From positions 1-64,000 of the forward strand of contig ONCG01000014.1 of the NCBI GenBank assembly GCA_900316285.1: a stretch of 64,000 bases of DNA, in the 5' to 3' direction. The translations under genes and the position numbers were made by a program. The notes under the pieces are model-generated. The model saw nothing but the letters and a program-made list of their open reading frames with translations. It made no database searches and was not told the origin of the DNA. Origin of the DNA: an uncultured Prevotellaceae bacterium (lineage in GTDB: Bacteria; Bacteroidota; Bacteroidia; Bacteroidales; Bacteroidaceae). Below are positions 23,688 to 31,267 of the stretch, piece after piece (position 1 is the stretch's first letter; the number at the start of each line of letters is the position of its first letter).

Positions 23688-25409
23688 ATGAAACTGAGAT
23701 ATTTAATTCCTTCGTTCCTGGCAGTTGTAGGTCTTTTCACCGCCTGCTCAGATGATAACGATCCCACCTATCTCGACGAGGTACGCCTCTCCTCTTCTTA
23801 TGTGGCTATCCCTCAGGATGGTGGACAAACAACCATCACGGTGACGGCAGGTAGCGAGTGGCAACTGGAGAGCCAGCAGTGGATTTCCGGCAAGGACACC
23901 ATCCAGGCCGTCACACCGGCATGGCTGACTGTCAATACCGTCTCGGGTGGTGCTGGTCAGACTCAGCTCACCTTCTCGGCAGAGTCTACGCTCGACGGCC
24001 GTGAGTGCGAAATTCTTCTCAACTGCGCCGGTAAGACGCAGCGCATCAATGTCATCCAGGGCCTTGCCACCGTCTCCAGCGCTACTTGCGCCGAAATCAT
24101 CGCTGGTCCTGACTCCAAGACCTATCGCGTGACGGGTACCGTTAAGTCCATCGCCAACACCGTCTATGGTAACTGGTATCTGCAGGACGAGACGGGCGAA
24201 GTCTACATCTACGGTACGCTCGACGCCAAGGGCAACGAGAAGAACTTCCTCTCGCTCGGCATCGACGTGGGCGACGTGGTCACCGTTGAGGGTCCGAAGA
24301 CCACTTACAACGGCACCGTCGAGCTCGTCAACGTGACGGTCATCGACATCAAGAAGTCGCTCATCAAGATTGAGGAGCAGACGCAGGAGGCCTTCGATGC
24401 CAACGGCGGCGACTTCATGGTACGCCTCTCCGTGAGCGGCGATGGTTGCTATGTCTCTATCCCCGTTGAGGCTAAGGACTGGCTGGGCTTCACTTCGATG
24501 GTGAAGACCGACAGCACCACCAACGTCACCTTCCACGTGGCTCCCAACACCGGCGAGAAAGCTCGTTCGGCTACTGTTGAGTTCACCAGCAGCAACGGCA
24601 AGACCCGTTCTACTGTGACGTGCAACGTCAGCCAGATGGGTCTCTCCGGCACACTCACCAACCCGTTCTCCATCGAGCAGGCCATCGCTTACTGCCAGAC
24701 CCTCGACGGCAACAGCGCCAACGACTTCTACGTGAAGGGTAAGGTTTCGCGCATCGCCAACAACGGTCTCTTCGGCTCTTATGGCAATGCTACCTTCTGG
24801 CTCAGCGACGACGGCGAGTTCCTGGGTGCTGACGACAAGAATCCCGACAAGGCTCACGACTTCGAGGCTTATCGCGTGCTCTTCTTCGGCAACGAGAAGT
24901 GGACCGAGGGTCACGCCAACATCTCCGTCGGCGACGAGGTCATCATCTGTGGTAAGCTCACGCTCTACAACGGCATTGCCGAGACTGCTGGCAACAACGC
25001 CTACATCTATAGCATCAACTCTGTCACCACCGATGCCAACGGCGTTGGCTCGGCTGCCTATCCGTTCAACACCGCCGGTGCCATTAACTTCATCGACCAC
25101 GGTGGTTCGAACAACGTCTTCGTGAAGGGCATCGTCTCTGAGATTGCCAACAACGGACAGTTCGGCGCTCAGTATGGCAACGGCACGTTCTGGATTTCTG
25201 ACGACGGCGTGCGCCACAACGACCCGGCCCTCGACTTCGAGGCTTACCGCGTGCTCTGGCTCGGCAACCGCAAGTGGCAGGAGGGCGACGACCTGATCAA
25301 GGTTGGCGACAACGTCGTCATCTGCGGTCAGCTCACCAAGTATGGCACTACCTACGAAACATCCTCTGGTAAGGCCTACCTCTACTCCGTGAACGGCAAG
25401 AAGGAATAA
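23688..25409 (+). CDS. BACON-domain lipoprotein with OB-fold-like repeats, 573 aa
   Basis: MKLRYLIPSFLAVVGLFTACSDD is a lipoprotein signal (lipobox FTAC). A BACON-type domain follows (VAIPQDGGQTTITVTAGSEW, INVIQG), then an OB-fold-like region (GPDSKTYRVTGTVKSIANT..YLQDETGEVYIYG), a second BACON-like domain and two homologous OB-like modules with DFYVKGKVSRIANNG and VFVKGIVSEIANNG. BACON domains are thought to bind carbohydrate or mucin. Placement behind an Oar-like receptor and the same C-ending codon bias suggest that the two form a surface-exposed pair. Confidence 0.88.
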   Translation: MKLRYLIPSFLAVVGLFTACSDDNDPTYLDEVRLSSSYVAIPQDGGQTTITVTAGSEWQLESQQWISGKDTIQAVTPAWLTVNTVSGGAGQTQLTFSAESTLDGRECEILLNCAGKTQRINVIQGLATVSSATCAEIIAGPDSKTYRVTGTVKSIANTVYGNWYLQDETGEVYIYGTLDAKGNEKNFLSLGIDVGDVVTVEGPKTTYNGTVELVNVTVIDIKKSLIKIEEQTQEAFDANGGDFMVRLSVSGDGCYVSIPVEAKDWLGFTSMVKTDSTTNVTFHVAPNTGEKARSATVEFTSSNGKTRSTVTCNVSQMGLSGTLTNPFSIEQAIAYCQTLDGNSANDFYVKGKVSRIANNGLFGSYGNATFWLSDDGEFLGADDKNPDKAHDFEAYRVLFFGNEKWTEGHANISVGDEVIICGKLTLYNGIAETAGNNAYIYSINSVTTDANGVGSAAYPFNTAGAINFIDHGGSNNVFVKGIVSEIANNGQFGAQYGNGTFWISDDGVRHNDPALDFEAYRVLWLGNRKWQEGDDLIKVGDNVVICGQLTKYGTTYETSSGKAYLYSVNGKKE

Positions 25410-25446
25410 GCGCTACAATCCCGTAGCCATTCCGCTACAATAACCG

Positions 25447-25485
25447 CGGGCTACTCTGGTAATCATCCAGGGTAGCCCGTTTTTC
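25447..25485 (+). terminator. Rho-independent terminator of the receptor/lipoprotein operon
   Basis: CGGGCTAC (25447-25454) pairs with GTAGCCCG (25472-25479), extended by CTGG/CCAG, followed by TTTTTC. Confidence 0.8.
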
Positions 25486-25519
25486 TTGTTCACAAAAACT
25501 TCACAAATAGCGCGTTTTC

Positions 25520-25550
25520 TTGCTTATCAAAAATATTTTTTGTACATTTG
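25520..25550 (+). promoter_or_regulatory. Promoter of the MG2-like surface protein gene
   Basis: TTGC (25520-25523), 19 nt, TACATTTG (25543-25550). It overlaps the in-frame ATG at 25548, which therefore cannot be the start. Confidence 0.75.
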
Positions 25551-25613
25551 CATCGTAAACAGGCTATCAACAGCATTGAAACTCTATTTGAATACAGACT
25601 AAACTGCATGCTT

Positions 25614-28466
25614 ATGAAACGAATCATACTCTTGCTCTCAGCTTGGCTGATGGTGCTTGGCGCCATGGCCGACGGCCTCGACGAGCTGCAAAACGCGCTG
25701 GCTGCTAACACTCAGGTGCAGGAGAAGGTGTATGTGCATACCGACAACACCTGCTACTTCATCGGCGACACACTGTGGTATAAGGCCTACGTGCTGCGTG
25801 CCGACAACCTGCAGCCCACCGACATGAGCCGCCTGCTCTATGTGGAGCTGCTATCGCCCGACGGGCTCGTCGTGGAGCGGCAGCGCATCGTCGTCAGTTC
25901 TCAGGGCCATACCTGTGGCCAGTTTGTGCTGAAAGACTCACTCTATTCCGGCTACTACGAGCTGCGTGCCTACACGCGGTGGATGCTGAACTTCAACGTC
26001 AGCCACCGCCACTACACGCGCGACGACCGCCATCTATTCTATAACAACCAGATGGCGAAGGACTTCTTCCGCGAGTGGGACGGCTTGTTCTCACGCGTGC
26101 TGCCCGTCTACAGCAAACCCGAGCACAAGGGCGACTTCCTCAGCAAGTACATGTATCAGCGTCCGAAGCAGGACGTGCGCCGTGAGCCGAAGGAGCAGCT
26201 CTTCTGCCACTTCTATCCCGAAGGTGGACAGCTGGTGGAGGGCTTGCCGTCACGCGTGGCCTTCGAACTCGCCGACCAATACGGCAAGGCTGTCGACCTG
26301 AGTGGCACTCTGAGCGACGGTACCGTGGTGAGCACGGACTATATGGGCCGCGGTGTGTTCTCAATCGCTGGTGAGAAAGTGAAAAGAGACGACAGGCTGA
26401 AGGTGCGCTTCGAGTGGCGAGGGAAGACCTATTCGTTCAACCTTCCCAAGGTGCAGCGCGAAGGCGTAACGCTCCAGTTGCAACCAGCTACCGACGCTGC
26501 GACGTTGAGAAGTTCAGAAGTTGCGTCCTCGCTCCCTAAGGTCTCTCTCAATGCCTCACCCGCCTATCAGGGCAAGACCGTCGGTGTGGCTGTGCTCTGC
26601 CGTGGTCGCCTTGTAAGTTTCCAGAAACTCAACGTCTCAGCGTCTCAACCCCTCAACCTCTCAACGTCTCCCCTTCCCACCGGCATCAACGAGCTCATGA
26701 TCTTCGATGAGGAGTGCAATGTGCTGGCCTCGCGTCTCTTCTTCGTCAACAACCACGACATGGTGCAGCCCGTAGAAGTCACCACGGGTGGCAAGACCGA
26801 CTTCGACCCTTATGAGGAAATACCCCTCGACATTACTTTCAACCTTCAACAGCCTCTCAACTCTCAACTCTCAACTCTCACCTCTCCTCAGACCCTCTCC
26901 ATCTCCATTCGCGACGCCCATACCGACGACATCAGCTACAACAACGGCTCCATGCTTAGCGAGCTGTTGCTGTCGTCCGATCTGAAAGGCTTCGTGGCCT
27001 ATCCCGCTTATTACTTCGAGAGCGACGATGCCGAGCACCGCTCGCGCCTCGACCTGCTGATGATGGTACAGGGTTGGCGACGCTACCGACCCGTGAAGAC
27101 GCTGCGCTATGAGCCTGAGCGCACGCTCACCGTAGAGGGCTCCGTCTACAAGATGCTGGGTCTCGAGACCATGCAGCGCGACCAGATAGAAGGCCTTAAC
27201 AACCGCGAGACGGTCTTCGAGGAGCAACAGCGCATCAACGAGCGCAACTCAGGACTCTTCACCGGTGGCACGTTCACAGAAACGGAGGGCAGCGCCGAGA
27301 CCGACGATGCCGCAGCCAAGGAGGAATCTACTGTTGAGGAGCCCGACTTCGCATCGCTGGGCTCATCAGTGCTGGGCGTGAACCACGGCGGCCTTAAGCA
27401 CGAGGTGCTCGTCGAGGCAGAGATCACGTCGGAGGGTGTCACGGCAGGAGCCGTTCAGCAGACGAAGGACGGTGGACACTTCGTCTTCGAACTGCCGCCT
27501 TACTATGGCACGGCCGTGCTCTTCATGACCGCCTACGAGCGCCGCGACTCCCTGAAGAAGTGCATGCGGTCGCTCGACGACAAGGGCCGGCTTGACGAGG
27601 ATGCCTATGCCGACTTCTACGTGAAGCGCGACCTGTTCTATCCCGTCTTTGCCCGCGAGTATAGCTGGTACGAGAAGCACCTGCCTGACTACGTTCCCAC
27701 GGCTGGCGTAGAGGAGGACGTGGACCTCCAGAACTCACGCCTCGACGGCGACCACACGCTCTCGCAGGTGAACGTCAGCGCCCGTCGTCGCGGCCGTCGC
27801 TCCATCGACTATTCGAAGCCCGCCTTCGTCATGGATGCCTACGACCTCTATAACCTCGCCACCGACCGTGGCCTCTCGTGGGGACTGGTCAACATGGGTT
27901 CGTTCCCCATGACGGCCTGCTTCACGCTCTATGGCAACATGGGCCGCTATCGCACCTACAACGTGCGGGCAAAGCTCGCCGAGGGCAATGAGCTCGACCG
28001 CCAGTACACGTTCTACCAGAACTACCAGGCAGTGGAGGAGACCATCAAGAATCGCTCCGAGGGTGCCATCTTCAAAGACCTGCACCTGAACCGCCTGAAG
28101 AACTTCCGCTTCTACACCGACTACGAGCCACGCAACCCCGACTCGCTCTACTCCGAGAGCATGAACCGCGACGACATCACGCTTGTCTACGAGACACGTC
28201 CCAACGACGAGAAGCAATACACCTATCGCGACCGCCGCTATCTGCTGCCGGGCATCGCCGAGCCTGCCGAGTTCTATGAGCCCGACTACAGCCAGTCGCT
28301 GCCGCTCGAGCCCACCGACTATCGCCGCACGCTCTATTGGAATCCCAATGCACGCCTCGACGAGGACGGCTGCTTCCGCACAACGGTCTTCAACAACAGC
28401 AGCGAAACCCGCATCCGCGTGAGCGTCGCCGGCATCACCCCCGATGGCAGAATCGTATCAAATTGA
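25614..28466 (+). CDS. MG2/alpha-2-macroglobulin-like envelope protein, 950 aa
   Basis: Signal peptide MKRIILLLSAWLMVLGAMAD (ATG at 25608 also possible). Residues about 30-130 (EKVYVHTDNTCYFIGDTLWYKAYVL.., VSSQGHTCGQFVLKDSLYSGYYELRAYT) are a macroglobulin MG2 domain as found in large Bacteroidetes envelope proteins. A region near 715-745 with LSQVNVSARRRGRRSIDYSKPAF resembles the plug-like segment of these proteins, and the C-terminal TDYRRTLYWNPNARLDEDG is typical too. The function is unknown; a role in surface assembly or ligand capture is plausible. Two stretches (about residues 338-353 and 408-425) are encoded by CTCAAC microsatellites. Confidence 0.85.
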   Translation: MKRIILLLSAWLMVLGAMADGLDELQNALAANTQVQEKVYVHTDNTCYFIGDTLWYKAYVLRADNLQPTDMSRLLYVELLSPDGLVVERQRIVVSSQGHTCGQFVLKDSLYSGYYELRAYTRWMLNFNVSHRHYTRDDRHLFYNNQMAKDFFREWDGLFSRVLPVYSKPEHKGDFLSKYMYQRPKQDVRREPKEQLFCHFYPEGGQLVEGLPSRVAFELADQYGKAVDLSGTLSDGTVVSTDYMGRGVFSIAGEKVKRDDRLKVRFEWRGKTYSFNLPKVQREGVTLQLQPATDAATLRSSEVASSLPKVSLNASPAYQGKTVGVAVLCRGRLVSFQKLNVSASQPLNLSTSPLPTGINELMIFDEECNVLASRLFFVNNHDMVQPVEVTTGGKTDFDPYEEIPLDITFNLQQPLNSQLSTLTSPQTLSISIRDAHTDDISYNNGSMLSELLLSSDLKGFVAYPAYYFESDDAEHRSRLDLLMMVQGWRRYRPVKTLRYEPERTLTVEGSVYKMLGLETMQRDQIEGLNNRETVFEEQQRINERNSGLFTGGTFTETEGSAETDDAAAKEESTVEEPDFASLGSSVLGVNHGGLKHEVLVEAEITSEGVTAGAVQQTKDGGHFVFELPPYYGTAVLFMTAYERRDSLKKCMRSLDDKGRLDEDAYADFYVKRDLFYPVFAREYSWYEKHLPDYVPTAGVEEDVDLQNSRLDGDHTLSQVNVSARRRGRRSIDYSKPAFVMDAYDLYNLATDRGLSWGLVNMGSFPMTACFTLYGNMGRYRTYNVRAKLAEGNELDRQYTFYQNYQAVEETIKNRSEGAIFKDLHLNRLKNFRFYTDYEPRNPDSLYSESMNRDDITLVYETRPNDEKQYTYRDRRYLLPGIAEPAEFYEPDYSQSLPLEPTDYRRTLYWNPNARLDEDGCFRTTVFNNSSETRIRVSVAGITPDGRIVSN
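26627..26888. repeat. CTCAACNT microsatellites inside a coding sequence
   Basis: 26627-26672 (CTCAACGTCTCAGCGTCTC and similar) and 26839-26888 (CTCTCAACTCTCAACTCTCA) are low-complexity runs read in frame as LNVSASQPLNLSTS and LNSQLSTLTS. The same words fill the noncoding gap at 34594-34750. Confidence 0.75.
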
Positions 28467-28492
28467 TAATTAATAATTGATAATTTATAATT

Positions 28493-29209
28493 ATGATTAC
28501 ACTTCGCTCTTACGTTACTTTGTCACATCGTCACTTTGTAACCTTGTTACTTTGTAACTTTGTTACTTTGTTACCTTGTTTGGCCCAGTCGGTCACCATC
28601 TTCGGCGACTCTTATTCCACCTTCGAGGGTTACATCACGCCCGCAAGCAATGAGCCATGGTATTTCCAGAACAGCCAGAAGCCCGAACGCACGGATGTCA
28701 CCTCCGTCACCCAGACCTGGTGGCACCAGCTCATCACCAAGCAGGGATGGCGCCTCTGCATGAATAACTCCTACTCAGGCTCCACCATTGGCTATAGCGG
28801 CTACGACGGGGCCGACTACACCCTGCGTTCCTTCAACACCCGCATGACGAATCTTGGCTGCCCTGACATCATCTTCATCTTTGGAGCAACCAACGACAGC
28901 TGGACGGGCGAACCCATCGGCGAATATAAATACGAAGGGATTACGCAGGCCGATCTCTTCAGCTTTCGCCCGGCTATGGCACACATGTTGGAGTACATGA
29001 CGAACCGCTACATCAACACACGCATCTATTTCATCCTCAACAACGATCTGCGTGAAGACATCAACTCCTCGGTGCTTACCATCTGCCAGCACTACGGCGT
29101 GCCCTGCATTCAACTCCACGACATCGATAAGAAGTCGGGCCATCCATCCGTGAAAGGCATGCAGCAGATTGCTAACCAAATAGCACAATTCATAGAAGAG
29201 AATCCGTAA
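28493..29209 (+). CDS. SGNH/GDSL hydrolase, secreted, 238 aa
   Basis: Block I is FGDSYSTF with catalytic Ser40, block III is GATND (131-135) and block V has SGHPS with His217 preceded by Asp residues at 210 and 212. These are the hallmarks of SGNH esterases, which deacetylate polysaccharides or act on lipids. The N-terminal 32 residues (ending LLPCLAQ) serve as signal peptide but are encoded by a run of GTTACTTTGT-like repeats. The gene lies 27 bp after the MG2-like gene, so both probably share a transcript. Confidence 0.88.
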   Translation: MITLRSYVTLSHRHFVTLLLCNFVTLLPCLAQSVTIFGDSYSTFEGYITPASNEPWYFQNSQKPERTDVTSVTQTWWHQLITKQGWRLCMNNSYSGSTIGYSGYDGADYTLRSFNTRMTNLGCPDIIFIFGATNDSWTGEPIGEYKYEGITQADLFSFRPAMAHMLEYMTNRYINTRIYFILNNDLREDINSSVLTICQHYGVPCIQLHDIDKKSGHPSVKGMQQIANQIAQFIEENP

Positions 29210-29241
29210 ATACAATTGTTTCACAATCCCGTTGGATTGTA

Positions 29242-29527
29242 AAAAGGCAGTACCAGACTTTGCCAAACATGCTGGTAATGTTTGCGCAGCAGAGTGCCAG
29301 AATTTGTGCAGCAGACTGGCACAAGTTGTGCAGCATTGTTGCACAATTTAGGCAGCTATCCTGCACACTTTAGGCAGCAATGCTGCACAACTTACGCAGC
29401 AATGCTGCACAAAAGCTGCCGCAATGCTTTCAGAACGCGAAAGCGATGCAGTTGGTTTGTGAAAGCATTGGAGTTGGGGGCCGAAAGCAATGTAGCTGGC
29501 TTGCGAAAGGAATGCAGTCGGTTTTCG
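29242..29527. repeat. Array of thirteen degenerate 22-bp tandem units, second copy
   Basis: From 29242 the sequence splits into 13 lines of 22 bases without indels. Examples are GCAGCAATGCTGCACAACTT+AC (29374), GCCGCAATGCTTTCAGAACG+CG (29418) and AAAGCAATGTAGCTGGCTTG+CG (29484). The core GCAATGCTTTCAGA is shared exactly with the array at 5183-5468. The array lies between the convergent SGNH hydrolase and radA genes. Short open frames on both strands are not conserved in phase because 22 is not divisible by three. Confidence 0.85.
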
Positions 29528-29551
29528 AACGTCTCCCCGTATAATCTTAAA

Positions 29552-29581
29552 GGTCATTAAGCGACGAATCGCCTAATGACC
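29552..29581 (-). terminator. Bidirectional-type hairpin after radA
   Basis: GGTCATTA (29552-29559) pairs with TAATGACC (29574-29581), extended by GCGAC/GTCGC-like pairing. On the minus strand it follows the radA stop by 9 nt and is followed by TTT. Confidence 0.65.
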
Positions 29582-29590
29582 AAATTGTTT

Positions 29591-30985
29591 TTATCCGAAT
29601 AGTGCACGGAGGGCTTCCTCAACCTTGCGGACGGGATGGAGTTCGATGCTGAACTTCGAGCGGTCGAGCCCTTGCAGGTTGTAGCGGGGAAGGATGAAGT
29701 GGGTGAAGCCCAGCTTCTGTGCTTCGGCAATGCGAGTCTCGATGCGGCTGACGGGACGTACTTCGCCACTCAGACCAACCTCGCCTGCCATACACCATCC
29801 GCTCTCGATGGGGGTGTCGACATTCGACGAGAGCACAGCGGCAATCACACTCAGGTCCATCGCCAAGTCGGTGACGCGAAGTCCACCGGCGATGTTGAGG
29901 AACACATCCTTCTGCATCAGCTTGAAGCCTACACGCTTCTCGAGTACAGCCAGCAGCATGTTCAGACGACGCTGGTCGAAGCCGGTTGCCGAACGTTGTG
30001 GGGTGCCATAGGCGGCACTCGACACCAAGGCTTGCGTCTCGAGCAGGAATGGGCGCACACCCTCGATGGCCGACGAGATGGCAATGCCCGAGAGACCCTC
30101 GTGGTCTTGTGTGAGCAGCAGCTCGCTGGGGTTGGAGACTTGTCGGAGTCCCGTTGGCTGCATCTCGTAGATGCCCAGCTCCGACGTGGAGCCAAAGCGG
30201 TTCTTGATGCTGCGGAGGATGCGATACATGTAGTGTTGGTCGCCCTCGAACTGGATGACCGTGTCGACGATGTGCTCCAAGATTTTCGGTCCTGCCAGCG
30301 ATCCCTCCTTGTTGATATGGCCAATGAGGATGACGGGCACGCCGCTCGACTTGGCGAAGCGGAGCAGGGCTGCGGCACACTCTCGCACCTGGCTGATGCT
30401 GCCAGCGGAGCTCTCCACCTCCTCGGTGGCTATGGTCTGAATGGAGTCGATGACCACCAGCTGGGGTTGCACGTCGCGAATGTGTTCGAAGATGGCTTCG
30501 AGCGAGGTCTCTGTGAGGATGAGCAGCTCGTCGGCAGCAGCCTTTGGGGCAAGTCGCTCGGCACGCATCTTCAGCTGGTGGGCGCTCTCCTCGCCGCTGA
30601 CGTAGAGCACACGGCGGTCGTGCATGTTCAGAATGGTCTGCAGCGTCAGCGTACTCTTGCCGATGCCGGGCTCGCCACCAAGCAACACGATGCTGCCAGG
30701 CACCAAGCCGCCACCCAACACGCGGTCGAGCTCGCCATCGCCAGTGCTCATGCGCGGTTCGTCTTTCGCAGAGATATCGCGCAGACGCATGGGGCGGTTA
30801 TGGTTCGACGACATTGCCGAACGAACAGACTGGGCCGCCGAGCGCGCAGCATTCGTGCCCGTGTCGGCAGAGACCCTGATCTCCTTGAACGTGTTCCATT
30901 GTCCGCATGCCGGACACTTGCCAATCCACTTTGCCGACTCTTGTCCGCAATTGGAACATACATACATTGTTTTGTCTTTAGCCAT
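29591..30985 (-). CDS. radA: DNA repair protein RadA
   Basis: RadA is a RecA-related ATPase that promotes branch migration in recombination. An N-terminal C4 zinc finger (C10, C13, C24, C27), Walker A GGEPGIGKST (103-112), the RadA-specific KNRFG motif (near residue 264) and a C-terminal Lon-protease-like domain (GGLRVTDLAMDLSVIAAVLSS) are all present. The 464-residue length is normal. The long antisense frames over this gene are shadows caused by its codon bias. Confidence 0.97.
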   Translation of the reverse strand: MAKDKTMYVCSNCGQESAKWIGKCPACGQWNTFKEIRVSADTGTNAARSAAQSVRSAMSSNHNRPMRLRDISAKDEPRMSTGDGELDRVLGGGLVPGSIVLLGGEPGIGKSTLTLQTILNMHDRRVLYVSGEESAHQLKMRAERLAPKAAADELLILTETSLEAIFEHIRDVQPQLVVIDSIQTIATEEVESSAGSISQVRECAAALLRFAKSSGVPVILIGHINKEGSLAGPKILEHIVDTVIQFEGDQHYMYRILRSIKNRFGSTSELGIYEMQPTGLRQVSNPSELLLTQDHEGLSGIAISSAIEGVRPFLLETQALVSSAAYGTPQRSATGFDQRRLNMLLAVLEKRVGFKLMQKDVFLNIAGGLRVTDLAMDLSVIAAVLSSNVDTPIESGWCMAGEVGLSGEVRPVSRIETRIAEAQKLGFTHFILPRYNLQGLDRSKFSIELHPVRKVEEALRALFG

Positions 30986-31073
30986 ATCTCATTTCGTTGA
31001 ATTTATGAACAGAAATTCTGTCACCCCGTCGGGGTTTTTGATTTGTTGATTATATCCTTTTTGACCATCATGG

Positions 31074-31149
31074 ATGTAGGGACGCGGCGTGCCGCGTTAT
31101 GGGGTTAGCGATTCTTGCTCCAGTTACGCGGCACGCCGCGTCCCTACAT
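31074..31149. repeat. 76-bp GC-rich inverted-repeat element
   Basis: The ends are ATGTAGGGACGCGGCG and CGCCGCGTCCCTACAT, the interior tag is TTAGCGATTCTTGCTCCAG, and the length is exactly 76 bp. Orientation is opposite to the copy at 5675. It lies between radA and the GH10-like gene. Confidence 0.8.
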
Positions 31150-31193
31150 TTTCAGGGGCAAATTGTAGCTCATTGAACCGCGGGTTGTTTGCT

Positions 31194-31267
31194 CGGGCAG
31201 ACACGGGGGTCTGCCCCTACAGTTGGGTGCGTGGCTCCCCTCCTTTTGGGGGAGCCGGGGGAGGCTC
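31194..31267. repeat. GGGCAGAC palindrome followed by a CCCCTCC/GGGGGAG palindrome
   Basis: CGGGCAGACACGGGGGTCTG+CCCCTAC occupies 31194-31220. GTGGCTCCCCTCC, TTTT and GGGGGAGCC, then GGGGGAGGCTC, occupy 31231-31267 and end directly at the stop codon (31268-31270) of the minus-strand gene that follows. Confidence 0.7.

Noticed and set aside
23748-25217. 489-codon minus-strand frame within the BACON/OB lipoprotein gene
   Set aside because: Same codon-bias shadow as in the receptor gene; the plus-strand product has a signal peptide and recognisable domains.
29223-29240. Terminator after the SGNH hydrolase gene
   Set aside because: ACAATCC/GGATTGT forms a perfect stem, but it is followed by A residues, not T, on the plus strand, and preceded by too few T residues to serve the minus strand.
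29242-29560. Small proteins encoded by open frames across the second 22-bp array
   Set aside because: A 22-bp period cannot keep codon phase, the two arrays share no protein sequence, and frames are open on both strands.
29636-31000. 454-codon plus-strand frame opposite radA
   Set aside because: RadA on the minus strand is unambiguous; this frame is its complement.
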